64,000 bases of DNA from Salvator merianae. Lineage: Eukaryota > Chordata > Lepidosauria > Squamata > Teiidae. Shown piece after piece: positions 10,661 through 22,560 of this stretch. Position 1 is the stretch's first letter. Each line of letters begins with the position of its first letter. The position numbers and the translations under genes are program-made. Below the pieces are notes generated by a model that was given only the letters and a program-made list of their open reading frames with translations, did no database searches and was not told the origin of the DNA. Where the stretch lies: assembly GCA_003586115.2 (NCBI GenBank), contig QVOM02000103.1:9779677-9843676 (forward strand). The letters are read 5' to 3'.

Positions 10661-12105
10661 AATGAGCTGTCTCCCTAAATATAAGTCAACTACTGTAATT
10701 ATTTTATAATTATTGCATTTTTTTTAAAAAAAAATACAGCTCCAGATTTTTATGTATATTGTAACAAAATTTTAATTGCAATACATGGCACAAAAGCTTG
10801 TTGTGAGATAAATGTTAATACTAGATTGTTGTATAAAACATATTTGTGGGATATGCCCATTAACTATGATAGATAGTTGGAAAGAAAGAAATTCATTGAC
10901 CATCAAGTTTCATATTGAGTTATACTAATTACTGACAGTGAATTTATTTTTAATCTTTGTAGCTGTTTGCTGTTGCATGTTTTGCAGCTATTTAATAGGA
11001 AATCCACCAGTTTTTTACCAGCTACAGTTGAAAAGGAGTCATCATAAATATGCAGAAGATGGTTGGAGATATTGTTATGTTTTCTTAAAATGTTTTTGAC
11101 AGTTTGTCTTTAATCAAGAACCAAAATAACTGAATGAAATCACAATTAATTAATCTGATGCCCATATGCTAACTGTAGAAAATATCCTATTTGAGGATGA
11201 ACCATTGCCTTGGTGTGCTTGCCCAGTAAGTGCAAACCAAAGGGCACAAAACAAGGATTCAGTAGTTAACAACGGCAAGCAAAAGGGAAGGAATAGGGAA
11301 TAGGGAATGAAGAATTTATATCAAATATATTTAAAACTAGAATATAAGGTACCAGACAGCAATTTGTATAACAATTGCAATCAAAATATAGCAACAAAAC
11401 CTTGTAACAATGTTCTACATACACTATGCACATTTGAAATTTAAAAGTCCACTGTAGAGGGTGATATCTTGAACTCCCGAAGTGGTAGGATAGAGGGATA
11501 TCTTGAAGACAGACCCGTTTCAGCCAAGACCAGTCTTCCTCAGTGGCTTCCACTCTTACTTTTTGAAGTCACAATGAACAATATAAATATTTACCATTAA
11601 TTTTCAAACCATTTTTAATATGACATTCACATATTACATTTAAATCATACTTACATATTAACAAGTGAGAACAATTAAAAACTAATATCTAGTAGTAGTC
11701 TCAGTCTAAAAAAGAAACTGTTTAGACACAAGTATTCCCAAAACAAAGGACTTTTTTTGAACTTGCTGCTGGCAGCGTCAAGAATGCTTGCTAGTGTGTC
11801 TGTATCTTTGGGAGGCCTGAGTGGCTGGGAGCAGGCTATAGCTGCTTCCGATTGCTGCTGCCCGTGGAGCACTAATTTGCCCTCCATAACTTTACTGGGA
11901 GCTGGTATCCAGCTTCTAATAAGGTGCATTTGCACTTACCAGAGCTCGCAGCATCCGGGCCAGTGCACAGGCCTGGTAGTCGCCACTGCAGCGGCCAGTC
12001 ACTTCCCAGTCGCTGACATAGTGAGGATCAGGTAAGGCTCCTAGCATTCGCACTGCTTCAGGTAAGTAATTAGAACCCCACAATGTGGACAGTGTCCATA
12101 CTGCA
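10661..12105. other. No gene; one hammerhead-core-like phrase at 11500-11545
   Basis: On the minus strand, about 11545-11505 reads CTGAGGA ... GAAACGGGTC, a phrase of the CUGANGA/GAAAC type found in tails of several retroelements including Penelope-like elements. Helix II would be imperfect. The remainder is AT-rich with no coding evidence. Confidence 0.3.
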
Positions 12106-12169
12106 GGGTCTATTCCACTTTAGAATGGGATAGTTATCCCATTCTAAAGAGGTAGGTGTGAAAAGACCC
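12106..12169. repeat. 64-bp near-perfect palindrome, minimal fold-back element
   Basis: Core arms at 12118-12132 and 12135-12149 are perfect 15-base inverted copies (CTTTAGAATGGGATA) separated by GT. Outer ends are GGGTCT on the left and AGACCC on the right, so the whole 64-base unit folds back. The ends resemble the GGGCCTTTTTGCAC termini and the adjacent CCATTCTAAGG block of the MITE at 31046-31403. It may be an extreme internal-deletion derivative of that family. No clear target duplication is seen. Confidence 0.75.
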
Positions 12170-12904
12170 AAAGTATCAACTTTGTCTTCATAAGACAAAT
12201 TTGGGAATGTAACTTACACCATCATCACCAAAGTTTATTGATCCTTTAGCAGCCAGTCACCCTTCACTTCTCCCCTCCAGCTTCTGGAAAGCAGATGTGT
12301 GCAGGTAAATGCTCTTCTCTCAGCTTCTGGGAGCCCAATAAAGATAGATTAGCCTAAATAGGCTCTGCAACAACAAAATGGGGCTGCCGAGGTCTGTGAA
12401 GCAGGTGTTCCCTTATAACTCCATACATACAGCTCAGCTCACAATAGTGCTAGTTCGTTCTCACTAGTCCAAATGATAAATTAGGGTCTACGTTCATGAC
12501 ATAAATGATAACGATTGAAAAATCATGTTCCCTTCATTTATACATAATGCTTAGTTCACCTTTCCCAAAATGGTTTAAACCATTGTTCCTACAATGTAAC
12601 ATATTTTTTCAGTTATCTTGCTACACAGATCTAAACTATCTAGTGCAAATATAGGCCAGACTTAGCCAAGAACTGCATCATGGGCTGGACCAAGTAATTT
12701 GGCCCTGAATGTGGTTCACACACTGTTTGCATGGTGCCCCTCCACACAAATATTGAATGAAAGGGAATTAAAGTTCCTTGGCTTTAATGTTTCTGGCCAA
12801 GGCTATTTTGAAAGGCATAAGAAGTGGTCCTAGAAGTTGGCCACTTTCTGCATCTTCAAAAATAGGGTCAGGCAGATTGCTGGAAAAAAAGTGGCACAGA
12901 TTAA
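12170..12904. other. No gene seen
   Basis: Mixed sequence without recognisable coding, RNA or repeat features. Confidence 0.45.
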
Positions 12905-13520
12905 GGGTGTGTTCAGACTAGGTATTTCAATTGCCTTCTGGGTGAATTTGACCCGGTGGGGGGGCACACAGGAAATAACAAAATTCACCTTACACCACCT
13001 CCAACCCTGTAAATATTCGACCCTTCAACAGCCAGGAGAAAATAGCTCTCGGGTCGCCTTATAGCTGAGTGGGGAGCGCCTCCACCAACCACAGCCTTGC
13101 AGGAACCCATTGGACAATCAGACAGGGAGGGAGGGGCACCAGCGAGCTCTTGGCCGCACCAGGAACTTATGAACTCCATTAAATAGATCTGCAAAAATAA
13201 TTCCTATCCTGCCTTCTTTAGATTAGAAAAGCACACTGGATTTCCTAAAATAACAAGGACTGTGGAGAGAGAGAGAGACTTGAGTTTCAGAAATTTATTT
13301 TGCAAGCAAAAAGCCTGGCAGTTAAGAGTTAAGGAGTTAGAAACTGCTTCAGCAGAGAGGCAGGGATTTCATACCTAGTGGCTGATCAGTGAACAGCACC
13401 CTTTGCAGGCTTGGTACCTTGTCTGTTGAAGCTGTACAGATGAGTGTTGAATCGGATCAATGGGTAACTGTGTTTGGAAGGCTTTTTTCTGTACAGCCAG
13501 GAATTATTTGCTGGTCCGAC
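12905..13520. mobile_element. DNA-transposon-like repeat, family A copy 2
   Basis: Second copy of the family at 3085-3924. The left end GGGTGTGTTCAGACTAG corresponds to the inverted right end of copy 1. Shared internal blocks include CAGCGAGCTCTTGG, CAGTTAAGAGTTAA, CTTCAGCAGAGAGGCAG and GGAATTAT. The right end is not clear and may be truncated or extend to about 13620. No transposase frame is present. Confidence 0.6.
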
Positions 13521-14930
13521 ACTGTCAATTTAAACCTTATTGAAAGAGCACGAGGACTGAGTTTGTCTTCCAATCGTTCCCACATTAGCATTTTAACACA
13601 GACTCTGTTTAGACTTGTTCATTCTCACACTGATGTTTCCCATGCGTGGCACAGGGAAACCATACCTTTTCTGCCTCCACCCCTCACCAAATTCCCCTCC
13701 CTGTGCAGTCAGTGATTGGCTGCAGTTCCAACATTCAAATTTTGACTTCACAGGGTGGGCAAATCATGTCCCCGCTGCTGCCTCAGAACATGGATTCACT
13801 TAGCGCCATTACTAGTCATTTGCCATGTGCTCCTTCTCCCCCTCTAGCCTGTATCTACACGCACAGGACTTTAATACCATATGTACTGCACAATAAAGCT
13901 TCTTAAAGGGCAGATGGTGATTTCTGCTCTATTCCAATTGCACTTTTGCGCAACTGCACAATTTAAGAGTAGCACAAAAACAGGGAGAGGTCCATGAAGA
14001 GGTGAAGAGGGGGAAATGTGGAGGGAGGAACATGGAGGGGTTGTGTTATCGTGATAGTGTCATTAATGGCCAGCAAACGGACTCTGCCTCACCTCCTCCT
14101 GAAACATCCTCAGTGGCATGTGTCCCAATATGTAGCTGTGTGGTGCCAATGGCAAAACTGATATTGAGTGGGTTCTTTGTTGGGGCAAGAGGACTGCACC
14201 CACAAACAGATGCAGTCTGCTTTTTGGTTTAATCAGCAGTCAGAAGTGGAGGAAGCCTTTAATTTCTTCCTGGCAGTGTTGAATGGGGGATAAAGGAAGA
14301 TAAAGGACTGCAGTTTAGCAAAGTAAAATGGAGGATGGTTTTCTTTTCTCCTGTCAGCAGGGGAAGGTGGGATAATGGAGGCAGAAGGAACTACTGTGCT
14401 TCCTGTCCACCCACAAAGTCTGTCATTGGACAACAGGAAACGGAAAGCCCTCCCTCTGCACACACCCCAAAAAGTACCGTCCCTCCCAAATAGTCTCCTT
14501 CCATGTTCTCACATCACAGAGTAAAGCAGGCTAGTGATCTGGAACCGCTTGAGAACTCATTAAATCTGAATGCAAAGTAGTCCGGATTTCGCCAATTTAG
14601 TTCAGAAAAACTGTGGAAAGGCAAGATCATGTTGGGCCAGTGGGAACTGAAGATGGCCTGTAAACTGATTAAATGCTGTGTCGGAACAAGCCCTGAGTGC
14701 CCTTTTCACTCCTCTGCGGCAAAATGGTGTATCGATGAATGTGGAATTATGTGATCCCCACACCCTTCAGGCTCCCCCATGGTGTCATAAATGCACTATG
14801 AGTTTCCTGCCTCTGAAAAAAAAGGTACACCTACATGAACATGCTCCTAAGAACACTTGTATGGGTCTGAGATAATTGAGCTATGAGGCCATTTGCAGGG
14901 AATCGAGAGCAGGTTAAGGTTTTGCCTTTG
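13521..14930. other. No gene seen
   Basis: Several short frames of 60-108 codons occur without domains. The sequence looks single-copy or anciently repetitive. No RNA gene is found. Confidence 0.4.
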
Positions 14931-14934
14931 CCTT

Positions 14935-15035
14935 CTGTTTGAGAATGCCCAGAAGCAACTTGGGGGCCATTGTATGAGACAGGATGCCGGAACTGATGGG
15001 TTGTGGCCTGATCTAGCAGGCCTTCTCTTAACTAA
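14935..15035 (+). mobile_element. CR1 LINE 3' end fragment (plus)
   Basis: The phrase GAGACAGGATGCCGGAACTGATGG-type text followed by GGCCTGATCTAGCAGGCC is the reverse complement of the segment at about 19440-19500, which forms the 3' terminus of the minus-strand CR1 copy. It is a short 5'-truncated insertion with no coding capacity. Confidence 0.6.
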
Positions 15036-15615
15036 ACAGTACCATTGCCACCAGCATAGAACATCCAGAGGAGGGACTAAATGGTGTACATGGGGTTTGT
15101 TTCTGCATCAGATCAAAGTTCAGTTTGCCACAGTTTACAGAGATGAAAGGCCACAAGTTAATCACTGTTTTGCCCCTTCCCTGCACCCTGTATGACTGAT
15201 CATTACTGTGTGATATTGAAACTTCATTGTATCCCTAAAGGGGGCAAGAGGACTGAAGCAGAAATAGGCCAGGAATCCATCTACACAAGAGAGAAAAGGA
15301 GCCTTTCTTTATGTCAGTGTGCTCATTTGATGAATAAAGAAGAAAGGTCCAAAACACCAGAAATGATTCATTTGAAGCAGAAAAGAGTACTTTGAAGTTG
15401 CTTATTACAAAAGTTTCAAAGTATTGTGTGGTCATAGAGAGTATACTGGGGCCACATTAAAGCATAGCCTTTGGGGGTTTGGCTCCTCCCAGGAGCCATC
15501 CAAGCTAATGCAATATGAGGCAGAAAAGGCATAGCTGGCAGTGACGCTTTATGGCTGCTTCATGGCCTTTTGCAACTGACAGCTGCAAAGGCTTTTGTGG
15601 TCTACATCTGGTTTA
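15036..15615. other. No gene seen
   Basis: No supported feature. A few short frames lack recognisable content. Confidence 0.4.
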
Positions 15616-15970
15616 GCATTGGTATATTGGACCACAGAGGCATGCAGACAGCACGCCCCTGTGATCCACTATACTACAGGGGACCCTTTTCAGCAGTACT
15701 CCAGGAAGCACCATTGAAATGGGTCCACCACAAAATCTTGTCAGCCTGGAAATCCCAAAGGCTGGAAACTTTCATTCCTGATCTTCGAAGCTTGCTGTTG
15801 CTCCAAGGGCGCTAGAGGCAGCAGCGAGGACTGGAGCAGAACAGGCCATCCAAATGCAGACGGCCCTGTTTTGTGCCACCGGCAACCTGTCCCAGCTTGG
15901 GATGGGTTGCTTATTCTGGGATGGGGCAGTTTGCTCTGTACAATCACATGGGCTTAAAAGCCTGCTTACA
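15616..15970. mobile_element. Fold-back repeat, family C copy 1
   Basis: GC-rich segment whose core 15681-15726 is palindromic (GGACCC...TTTCA ... TGAAATGGGTCC). Related cores occur at 40027-40073 and 58794-58839, together with a shared GAGGCATGCAGA phrase (here and at about 58750). It is probably a non-autonomous DNA transposon. The outer boundaries are not defined. Confidence 0.5.
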
Positions 15971-17780
15971 GGCACTTCTGGGTCAAGCTTGCCCACATGA
16001 TGCTGTCTCAGGAGCCCCAAAACCTATGGGGAGGAAAATATGCCCCCCAAAGTAGTCAGATTTTCTGAACTGAAGCTGCCTCTTCAGAAATAGATGCCTG
16101 TGTGATGTCTGCAGGGATTGCCCATTCAGTGGGATGGATGAATCCCAGTGAGGCAGCACAGCGGGCATCACATTTTGGCTGAGCCCCTCTTCATCTTTTG
16201 GGGCATGAGAATGCAGCACAGTCTGAGTTGACTCACTAGGACTTTTTCTTTTGACTGATGTTATTTAAATTGGCTGAAAGAAGGAGACAGAAGGGTTAAA
16301 AGGAGCTATGGAATGTCTGTTCCACTCTAGAGGGACTGGAAAAGCCAGCTGGGGCTGGTCATTCATGAGTATGTCTCAAAGGCATCCGCATGTGCTTATA
16401 CCCATTTATGCCTCTGAAAAGATATCTACTGGTTGGATTTAATGTTCAGTATTAAGAAGTTAAAAAATAAAATTACATAGCTCTACACCTAAATCTGGGT
16501 GGGGGCTTTTCACTTTCCACAGTTATTGCAGCTATTTTACAAACAGTTCAACTGCGCAACTGTATCCTGTTGGAAATGAAATCCATCAATCAGGTTTCTG
16601 GCAAGCTGGGGAAAAGCTGGCACACGTGTTTAGTAAGCCCTATTGATTTTAATCTTCCCTCCAAGTAACTGTGTTTGGATTCATAAACTCAATGTAATCT
16701 GTTTTCAACCATGTGCCAAAATGACTATTTCCTTTGGCATCTCTCCCTTATCATAATTACTTAAATTAGAAGGAGTCAAACATGGACTTAATTCTCTGAA
16801 ATCAAAGGGATTTTCAGTTGCTTGACTTTGGCTGGATCATGCCCTATATTTAGGTGCTGTTTTGAATGCCAAAGTACCTTTAATCTTCAAGATCAAAGTT
16901 TCTTAATATGGAAGCTTACAGAAGTGCAGTTTAACTCAGCTTTATTATGTGGGTTTTAAAAAGCTAGGTTGGCATAACTGAGCTGATCTAAATGATAAAT
17001 GCAAAATATGTTTATAAATTGTAAGTTCTGGTTGAAGAAACAAGTTTTTATCTATTGAAACTTAGCATTCATGTAATTCACATATTATCTTTGAAATTGA
17101 CTTCCTAGGTGTAGTTATGGTTTACAAATGAATGAAAATCACAGAAACACCATCATTCCATAAATCAACTCAAAAGAAGTAAGTGATTCAGTGCAATCTA
17201 CACACTGGAATGATTTTTAAAGAAATTTCAAATTAAAAACTAATTTCTATGGGAGCTTACCAGAAAGTTTTGACGCATACAGAGCAAACTAGACATTAAA
17301 AGAAGTGCTGTCAGGGTACATTCACAATGGTCTGCTGTGATGGACAGTTTGTGCAACACAACCCCTGTCAGTAGATGATACATGATAAAATGAATGAAGA
17401 TCCTGTACGCAGATTGTGCTAATCACTGCTGAAAATAAGTGGCAACTGGGGAGCTTGGACTCTTGGTGCAGTCATTGCAGAAGAGTGCTAATGTGAATAA
17501 GTCTTGACTATTTCCCCGTGATTTTGGTTAGTTTTTGAAAACAATATTGAACCCAGCAATCAGAAACGGAAGAGTATTTATTACAGTTTAGGAGGAGGGG
17601 GTGCAATATTCCTGCTCCCAGTTACATCTTTTCAATTCTTAACATTTTCGTTCCTTAAATTAAGGCCTGTCTGGGTGCATTTACACAAATTGGGGAAAGA
17701 CATGAGACTTCCCAAATTTTGCTTTGTAAAAGAAAAACATTTAGGTTTCTTAACATATATGTGATGGAAAGGGAAAGAAT
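15971..17780. other. No gene; AT-rich, possibly single copy
   Basis: No coding or RNA feature. ATCAAAG motifs (TCF/LEF-like core) occur at about 16801 and 16892, and the 16.6-17.0 kb stretch looks like ordinary unique sequence rather than a transposon. No frame exceeds about 80 codons. Confidence 0.4.
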
Positions 17781-17822
17781 TCAAAGACATAGCCATGTTA
17801 GTCTGAATGAGTATAGCAAGGA

Positions 17823-18387
17823 GGTCTAAGTAGCACCTTAGAGACTAACAAAGAAAAAGCAGTTGGTAGCATGAGTTTTCATAGACTATGCTTAGGCTAC
17901 TAAAACTCACACTACCAACTTCTTTTTCTTTGTTAATCTCTGGTCCCTTCCAGATGGCAGGAATATAGCACTATTATGGCACCGCTATAGTGGGATGGCT
18001 ACACGTACCTATGGCAATCCCACCATAGCTATGCTATATCCCCCCTAAAACATGTGATAGCCTATTTCAGGAAGACATGACTCTTGTGGTGGGTTTTCCC
18101 AAAACAGTACTTTTTACTTACCGTGCGGATGGAGCCACCCTCTTTGCTGTGGCTGCTGTGCATGTACAGGGGCCAAAAAAGGTGGCTAGGCATGTATGGG
18201 TGTCACAGTCATGTACTTCTGGGTATTTTGCACTGGCAAAATACCTGAATGTGCGCATCACAAAAGTGCGCACAGACAGTGTGGGATCACCCTGTCTAGG
18301 CAACAAGCAATAGTTCCAGAAGGGCTTTTCTCTCCATGCTTGCTGCCATGATATTCAGTTAGAGTCTCTAAGGTGCCACTAGATCCT
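17823..18387. repeat. Inverted duplication of a retroelement tail, split by an insertion
   Basis: The left arm 17841-17879 and right arm 17902-17940 are inverted copies, matching at 35 of 39 positions, with a 22-base spacer. The homology continues outward: TAGCACCTTAGAGACT on the left (17831-17846) matches AGTCTCTAAGGTGCCACTA on the right (about 18363-18381). The motif TTTGTTAGTCTCTAAGGTGCCAC is a familiar retroelement 3' tail in reptile genomes, where it often follows a GAAAGCT phrase. The right arm is interrupted by the insertion at about 17943-18325. Confidence 0.7.
17943..18325. mobile_element. MITE inserted in the inverted duplication
   Basis: The segment starts near GTCCCTTCCAGATGG and ends near CCAGAAGGGC, whose complement begins GCCCTTCTGG, giving short terminal inverted repeats. 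It separates two parts of a repeat that are contiguous elsewhere (TTTGTTAATCTC on the left, AGTCTCTAAGGTG on the right). The superfamily is uncertain. Open frames on both strands (about 62-78 codons) have no domain. Confidence 0.5.
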
Positions 18388-18834
18388 CTGTTATATTGAA
18401 AAGGAAAGAGGTACGTATTGCTCCTCTGTGACTGCTGCTAGTAGCCTGGTTTTCATACCACATGGGGAAATCCATATTTGAATTTAAGGTTGACCCTATC
18501 ATCCAGAGAAGATTTAAAGCAGAACATGAACCATGTTCTTGTCCATCTCTCACCCATTGCAAGAAGACAAACAGAAGGCATTATCCCACTGAAATGTGTG
18601 TAGCGTGCCTATGGTGGCTTTGCATAGAATGTATTGCGATATCTTTAACTTATTGTGGCAGTAGGTTGATCCTGAAGGAGTGGACCCTCTTGAACAGAAA
18701 GATATGTCACAGAGGGCTGCATGTAGGTAGGTGGAAATCAACAGAAATCAGAAACCTTGCTTTGTGTAATGCAAGCTTCTGCCTACATTAAGTAGAACCA
18801 TATGTATTTAATAGGACCACCAGAAGTATTTATT
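18388..18834. other. No gene seen
   Basis: One 109-codon frame (18462-18791) has no recognisable domain. No repeat can be named. Confidence 0.4.
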
Positions 18835-19438
18835 AGTTATTTATTTTTTCAATATTTATATACCATTTTGAATTTTGAAAAAAAATCTCAGAGCAGTTAA
18901 CATATGTACTTTAAAAACAAGGATAAAAACAATAAAAAATGTATAAAGCAATATCTAAAAATATTATTCAAAAATGGTGAGTGGGTAAGGACTGACAGCC
19001 ATTCACCTAGGGAAGATCTGAGTGAAGAAGAATGTGTTCAGTTGCCTAACTGATGAAAGAGAAGGTGCCTCCCAAATGTCAAAGGGGAGAGTATTCCAAA
19101 GGGAGGCCCTCCTGTGCGTAGCTGCAAGATGGCATTCAGTGAGTTATGAAATGCACAGCAGGACATCCCCAGATGATCCCAGGGATTTTCCTGGTCTATT
19201 AGGTATCTAGGTCTCAGCTTGTTTCCAATCTTATATGCCAAGTACAGAACCTTGAATCTGGCCTGGTAGCTACCTGGCAACCAGTGCAATTGCTTGAATA
19301 CAGGTGTAATGTATGTGTGAGAACCAGTAAGCCACTTGGTAACATAGCTAATGCATTTTGCACTGGCAGTGTGATTCTTCAGCAGGTCAACTGGCTTTCT
19401 TTTCTTGCCTACTAGACTTTTCAGAATGGAACATAGGA
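18835..19438 (-). mobile_element. L2 LINE 3' fragment (minus)
   Basis: The minus-strand translation around 19290-19200 gives FKQLHWLPGSYQARFKVL and YKIGNKLRPRYL, the conserved C-terminal block of L2 ORF2 that also occurs in the plus-strand L2 at 31650-33425. The left end is the A/T-rich tail (TTTATTTTTTCAATATTTATA on the plus strand). The copy is 5'-truncated, carries stops, and abuts the 3' end of the CR1 copy on its right. Confidence 0.8.
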
Positions 19439-21372
19439 ACATAAGAGGAGTCCTGCTGGACTAGGCCACAACTCATACAGTCCAGCATCCTTTTGCATAC
19501 ATCCTTTCGCAGAAGACAAAGGCAAAACCTTCACCTGCACTCAATTCCCTGAAAATGCTTTCTTTAGAAGCATCCTGCCAACCCGGAGGCACTATTTACG
19601 CATCAGTTCTAGTATCCATTGATATACCTGTCTTCCATGAATTTGTTTAATCCTTTCTTAAAGCTATCCAGGCTGGTTGCAGACATCACCACCTCTTCTG
19701 GTAACAAATAGTCCAGTGATCCTCTGGTGAAAAAATACTTCCCCTTCTCGATCCTAACTCTTCTGCCCATCAGCTTGATAGAGTGCCTCCTGGTTCTAGT
19801 GTTGGACAACAGAGAAAAGAAAATTTCTATTGCCATCTTTTCCATGACATGTGTGATTTTATATAAGTCAATCAGGTCACTTCTTAAACACTGGGCCTGT
19901 TTGCACTTGCAACTAGTGAGCATCAGGAACACTCACTAGACAAATGCGCTTGCACCGGCAGACGGCCATTGCATCCGGCAGCGGACCTCATCCGCTGCCG
20001 ATCGTTACTACCGCTAGACAAGGTAATAGCTGTCAGAATCCTCACCTGAAATTCAAAGTGAGCTTCAGGTGAGGATTCGTCCGCACTTACCATTCCACAG
20101 TGGTGGCCATCTTCCAGGTGATCAGCCCACCCAACATGCATGCATGATCTTGTGATCACGCAAAGCATGATGGGCAATCTCTTGATCATTCTGATTACAT
20201 TTTTCTGCATTTTTGCCAGTACCACAATATTTTTTCTGAGATGTGGTGACCAGAATTGTATACAATTTTCCAAATGTGACCTTACCATAGATTTATAAAG
20301 AGACACGACACTTACTGACTTATTTTCTGTTCTCTTCATAATTACCCTTAGAACTGAATTTCCTTTTTTCACAGCTGCTGTGCACTGGTTTGACACCTTC
20401 ATTGAGTGGTCTGCCAGAACCCCAAGATCCCTTTCCTGGTTTGTAACAGAAAGTTCAACCTTCATCAGCTTATAGGTGTAACTGAGGTTCTTTGCCCCAA
20501 TGTGCATCACTTTGCACTCACTGAGATTGAAGTGCATTTGCCACTTCCTTGCCCACTCATCCAGTTTCAACTTTCAGTTTTTACTACCCTGAACAATTTA
20601 GTGTCATCAGCAAACTTTTCTACTTACCCTAACTTCTAGATAATTTATGAATAAATTAAAAAGCACAGATCCCAATATTGAATCTTGGGGGACCCCACTT
20701 CTGACCTCTTTCTACTCTGAGAATTATCTACTCTCTGTTTCCTGTTCTTTAGTGAGTTATCAATCAGGACCGGATCTGTCCTCGTATTCCATGTCTGATG
20801 AGTTTATTCAGGAACCTTTGACAAAGAGCTTTGTGAAAAGCCTTCTGAAAGTCCAGATAGACAATGTCAACTGGAACACCTTTATCCATGTGTTTATTAA
20901 CACTCTCAAAGAATTCTAACATGTTAGTAAGGCATGATTTACCTTTGCAGAACACATGATGATTTTCTTTCGGCAGTGCTTGCTCCTCTGTGTGCATACT
21001 AATTTTATCCTGAATTATGGTTTCCATGATTTTACCAGGAACTGATGTTAAGCTGACTGGTCTGTAATTTCCTGGATTCTTTTGAAGATTGGTGTTACAT
21101 TTGCTACGCTACAATTTTCAGGTACAGAGCGTGATCTTAGGGAATGATCATATTTTTTGGCTAGAAGATCAGCAATTTCACATTTGAGTTCTTTAAGAAC
21201 TCTTGGATGGATGCCATCTGGTCCTGTTGACTTGTTAGCATATAATTTATTAAGACATGTGAGGACCCCCTCCCTCATTACCTTTATCCAGTTTAATTTT
21301 TCTGACTCCCTCTTTGAAAAGATTGACTCAGCTGCAGGCATATGCAGTGAAAACAGATAGAGGGCCATGGTC
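19439..21372 (-). mobile_element. CR1 LINE, 3' two-thirds of ORF2 (minus)
   Basis: On the minus strand the reading order is palm/finger block (21368-21048: NKSTGPDGIHPRVLKEL and VANVTPIFK), then FCKGKSCLTNML and DIVYLDFQKAF (20764-21027), then the catalytic FADD box (codons at 20603-20614), then the thumb region LDEWARKWQMHFNLSECKVM and VTNQERDLGVL (about 20570-20178), and finally the C-terminal block with NTRTRRHSIKL (19609-19932). The 3' end at about 19440 carries the GAACATAAGAGGAGTCCTGC terminus. The copy is 5'-truncated, with the endonuclease absent, and has frameshifts and stops. A MITE at 19893-20177 splits it. It encodes the polymerase for target-primed reverse transcription but is not functional. 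Confidence 0.9.
19893..20177. mobile_element. Harbinger-like MITE inserted in CR1 (family B)
   Basis: It begins with GGGCCTGTTTGCACTT, the terminus shared with the elements at 30317, 40343 and 41962, followed by CTAGTGAGCA as in those at 30317 and 40343. CR1 coding homology stops at about 20178 and resumes at about 19890, with roughly 25 codons of CR1 lost. Two perfect internal hairpins are present: 19977-19999 (GGCAGCGGA with TCCGCTGCC) and 20037-20077 (14-base arms AATCCTCACCTGAA). No matching right terminal repeat is clear, so this copy may be truncated. Confidence 0.6.
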
Positions 21373-21954
21373 CTCTCAGCAGGCTAAGCACAGCTCCAAT
21401 GCAGTTGGCCAACTTTACACACATGTCCATGTGTTTGATCTGCTGGGAGGACATTCCTTTCCAAAATACCTGGTAGGCTGGAAAAGCAAGCAGATTGGTC
21501 TGCTGAAGAATCACACGGCTGGCAACAGCTATCCAGCCTGGGCCTTCTGGAATAAGGGGCACTGTAAAAAATAAGGGGTTGGGATATGTATGCATTTTGA
21601 ATAGGCCAATGGTGGGATACTGTGACTGTGACAGGGGTTCACAAATTGAACTTCAACCCACTGGAATACTTTGTATAATGTAATTGGTCATGTTCCAGTA
21701 TAAAAGAAATGAACTGGTTTCAGGAGCAATTATTCAATTCCAGTTATTCCTAAGGATCCAAGGCTAATAGGTTGGTTTTATGAACTGCTCTAGGCAGAAT
21801 GGACTTGGCTGGGTGGAACCATAGGGCCATAAGCAAATAAAGACATTCTAAAAGCAGGAATAATGCAAATCCAACAATCTTTGTTAAACTGCAAAGAAAA
21901 AATGAAAAAACACTTTTATCCAGAGGCTTCAATACTATAGGTAATAGCAAGCAA
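21373..21954. other. No gene; small inverted repeat
   Basis: GTCCTCTCAGCAG near 21370 and CTGCTGGGAGGAC near 21441 form a short inverted repeat. Otherwise no supported feature. Confidence 0.4.
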
Positions 21955-22560
21955 TAGGCTTTTTATTATTATTATTAAATTTTATTTTAAAATACATAAA
22001 ACATATATTTAACCCAACAGGGTACATTCAAGCATTAACTTTATTTGCATATTGCCTTCCTCCTTCTTCAAAAGTTTCATCTAAATTTCATATTTCTTGT
22101 CCCTCCTGTTTTCTAAGTTCTTTTCTTCTTCCAACCTGTCTTCTTTCCTCTTCTCTCTTCAAATCCAGCAATAACAAGTTCGTTCTGTAATTTTTGTAAA
22201 ATGTCAATAAAGGGTTTCCAATTTTTAGCAAACTTATCAACGGTCTTGTTTCTCAGTGAGTTAATCAATTTGTCAATTTCAGTGAGATCCATCATTTTAA
22301 CCAACCAATCATCTACTGTAGGTATTTTATCTCCTTTCCATTTTTGTTCATGAATTCTGACTGTCGTCACCATATTTTGAATTAAGAGATTAACATTATC
22401 AAAATTATCTTCTATTATACCTAACAGAAAAAATTCTGGTTTGAAAAGAATATTAATCTTTAAATCTTTTGCATAACTATGAATATTTGCACCCCATTTT
22501 TTTTTATTTTTGAACAAGTTCACCACATATGCTAGAAAGTACTTTCTTATGTTTTACATT
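21955..22560 (-). mobile_element. L1-type LINE 3' fragment (minus)
   Basis: The minus-strand frame 22526-22113 encodes a Lys-rich L1 ORF2 C-terminus, with the block PTVDDWLVKMMDLTEIDKL and then FAKNWKPFIDIL, typical of the end of L1 ORF2. The left flank is T- and TTA-rich (poly-A tail on the minus strand, from about 21960). It is severely 5'-truncated. The frame of about 137 codons is open, suggesting a younger copy than its neighbours. Confidence 0.75.
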
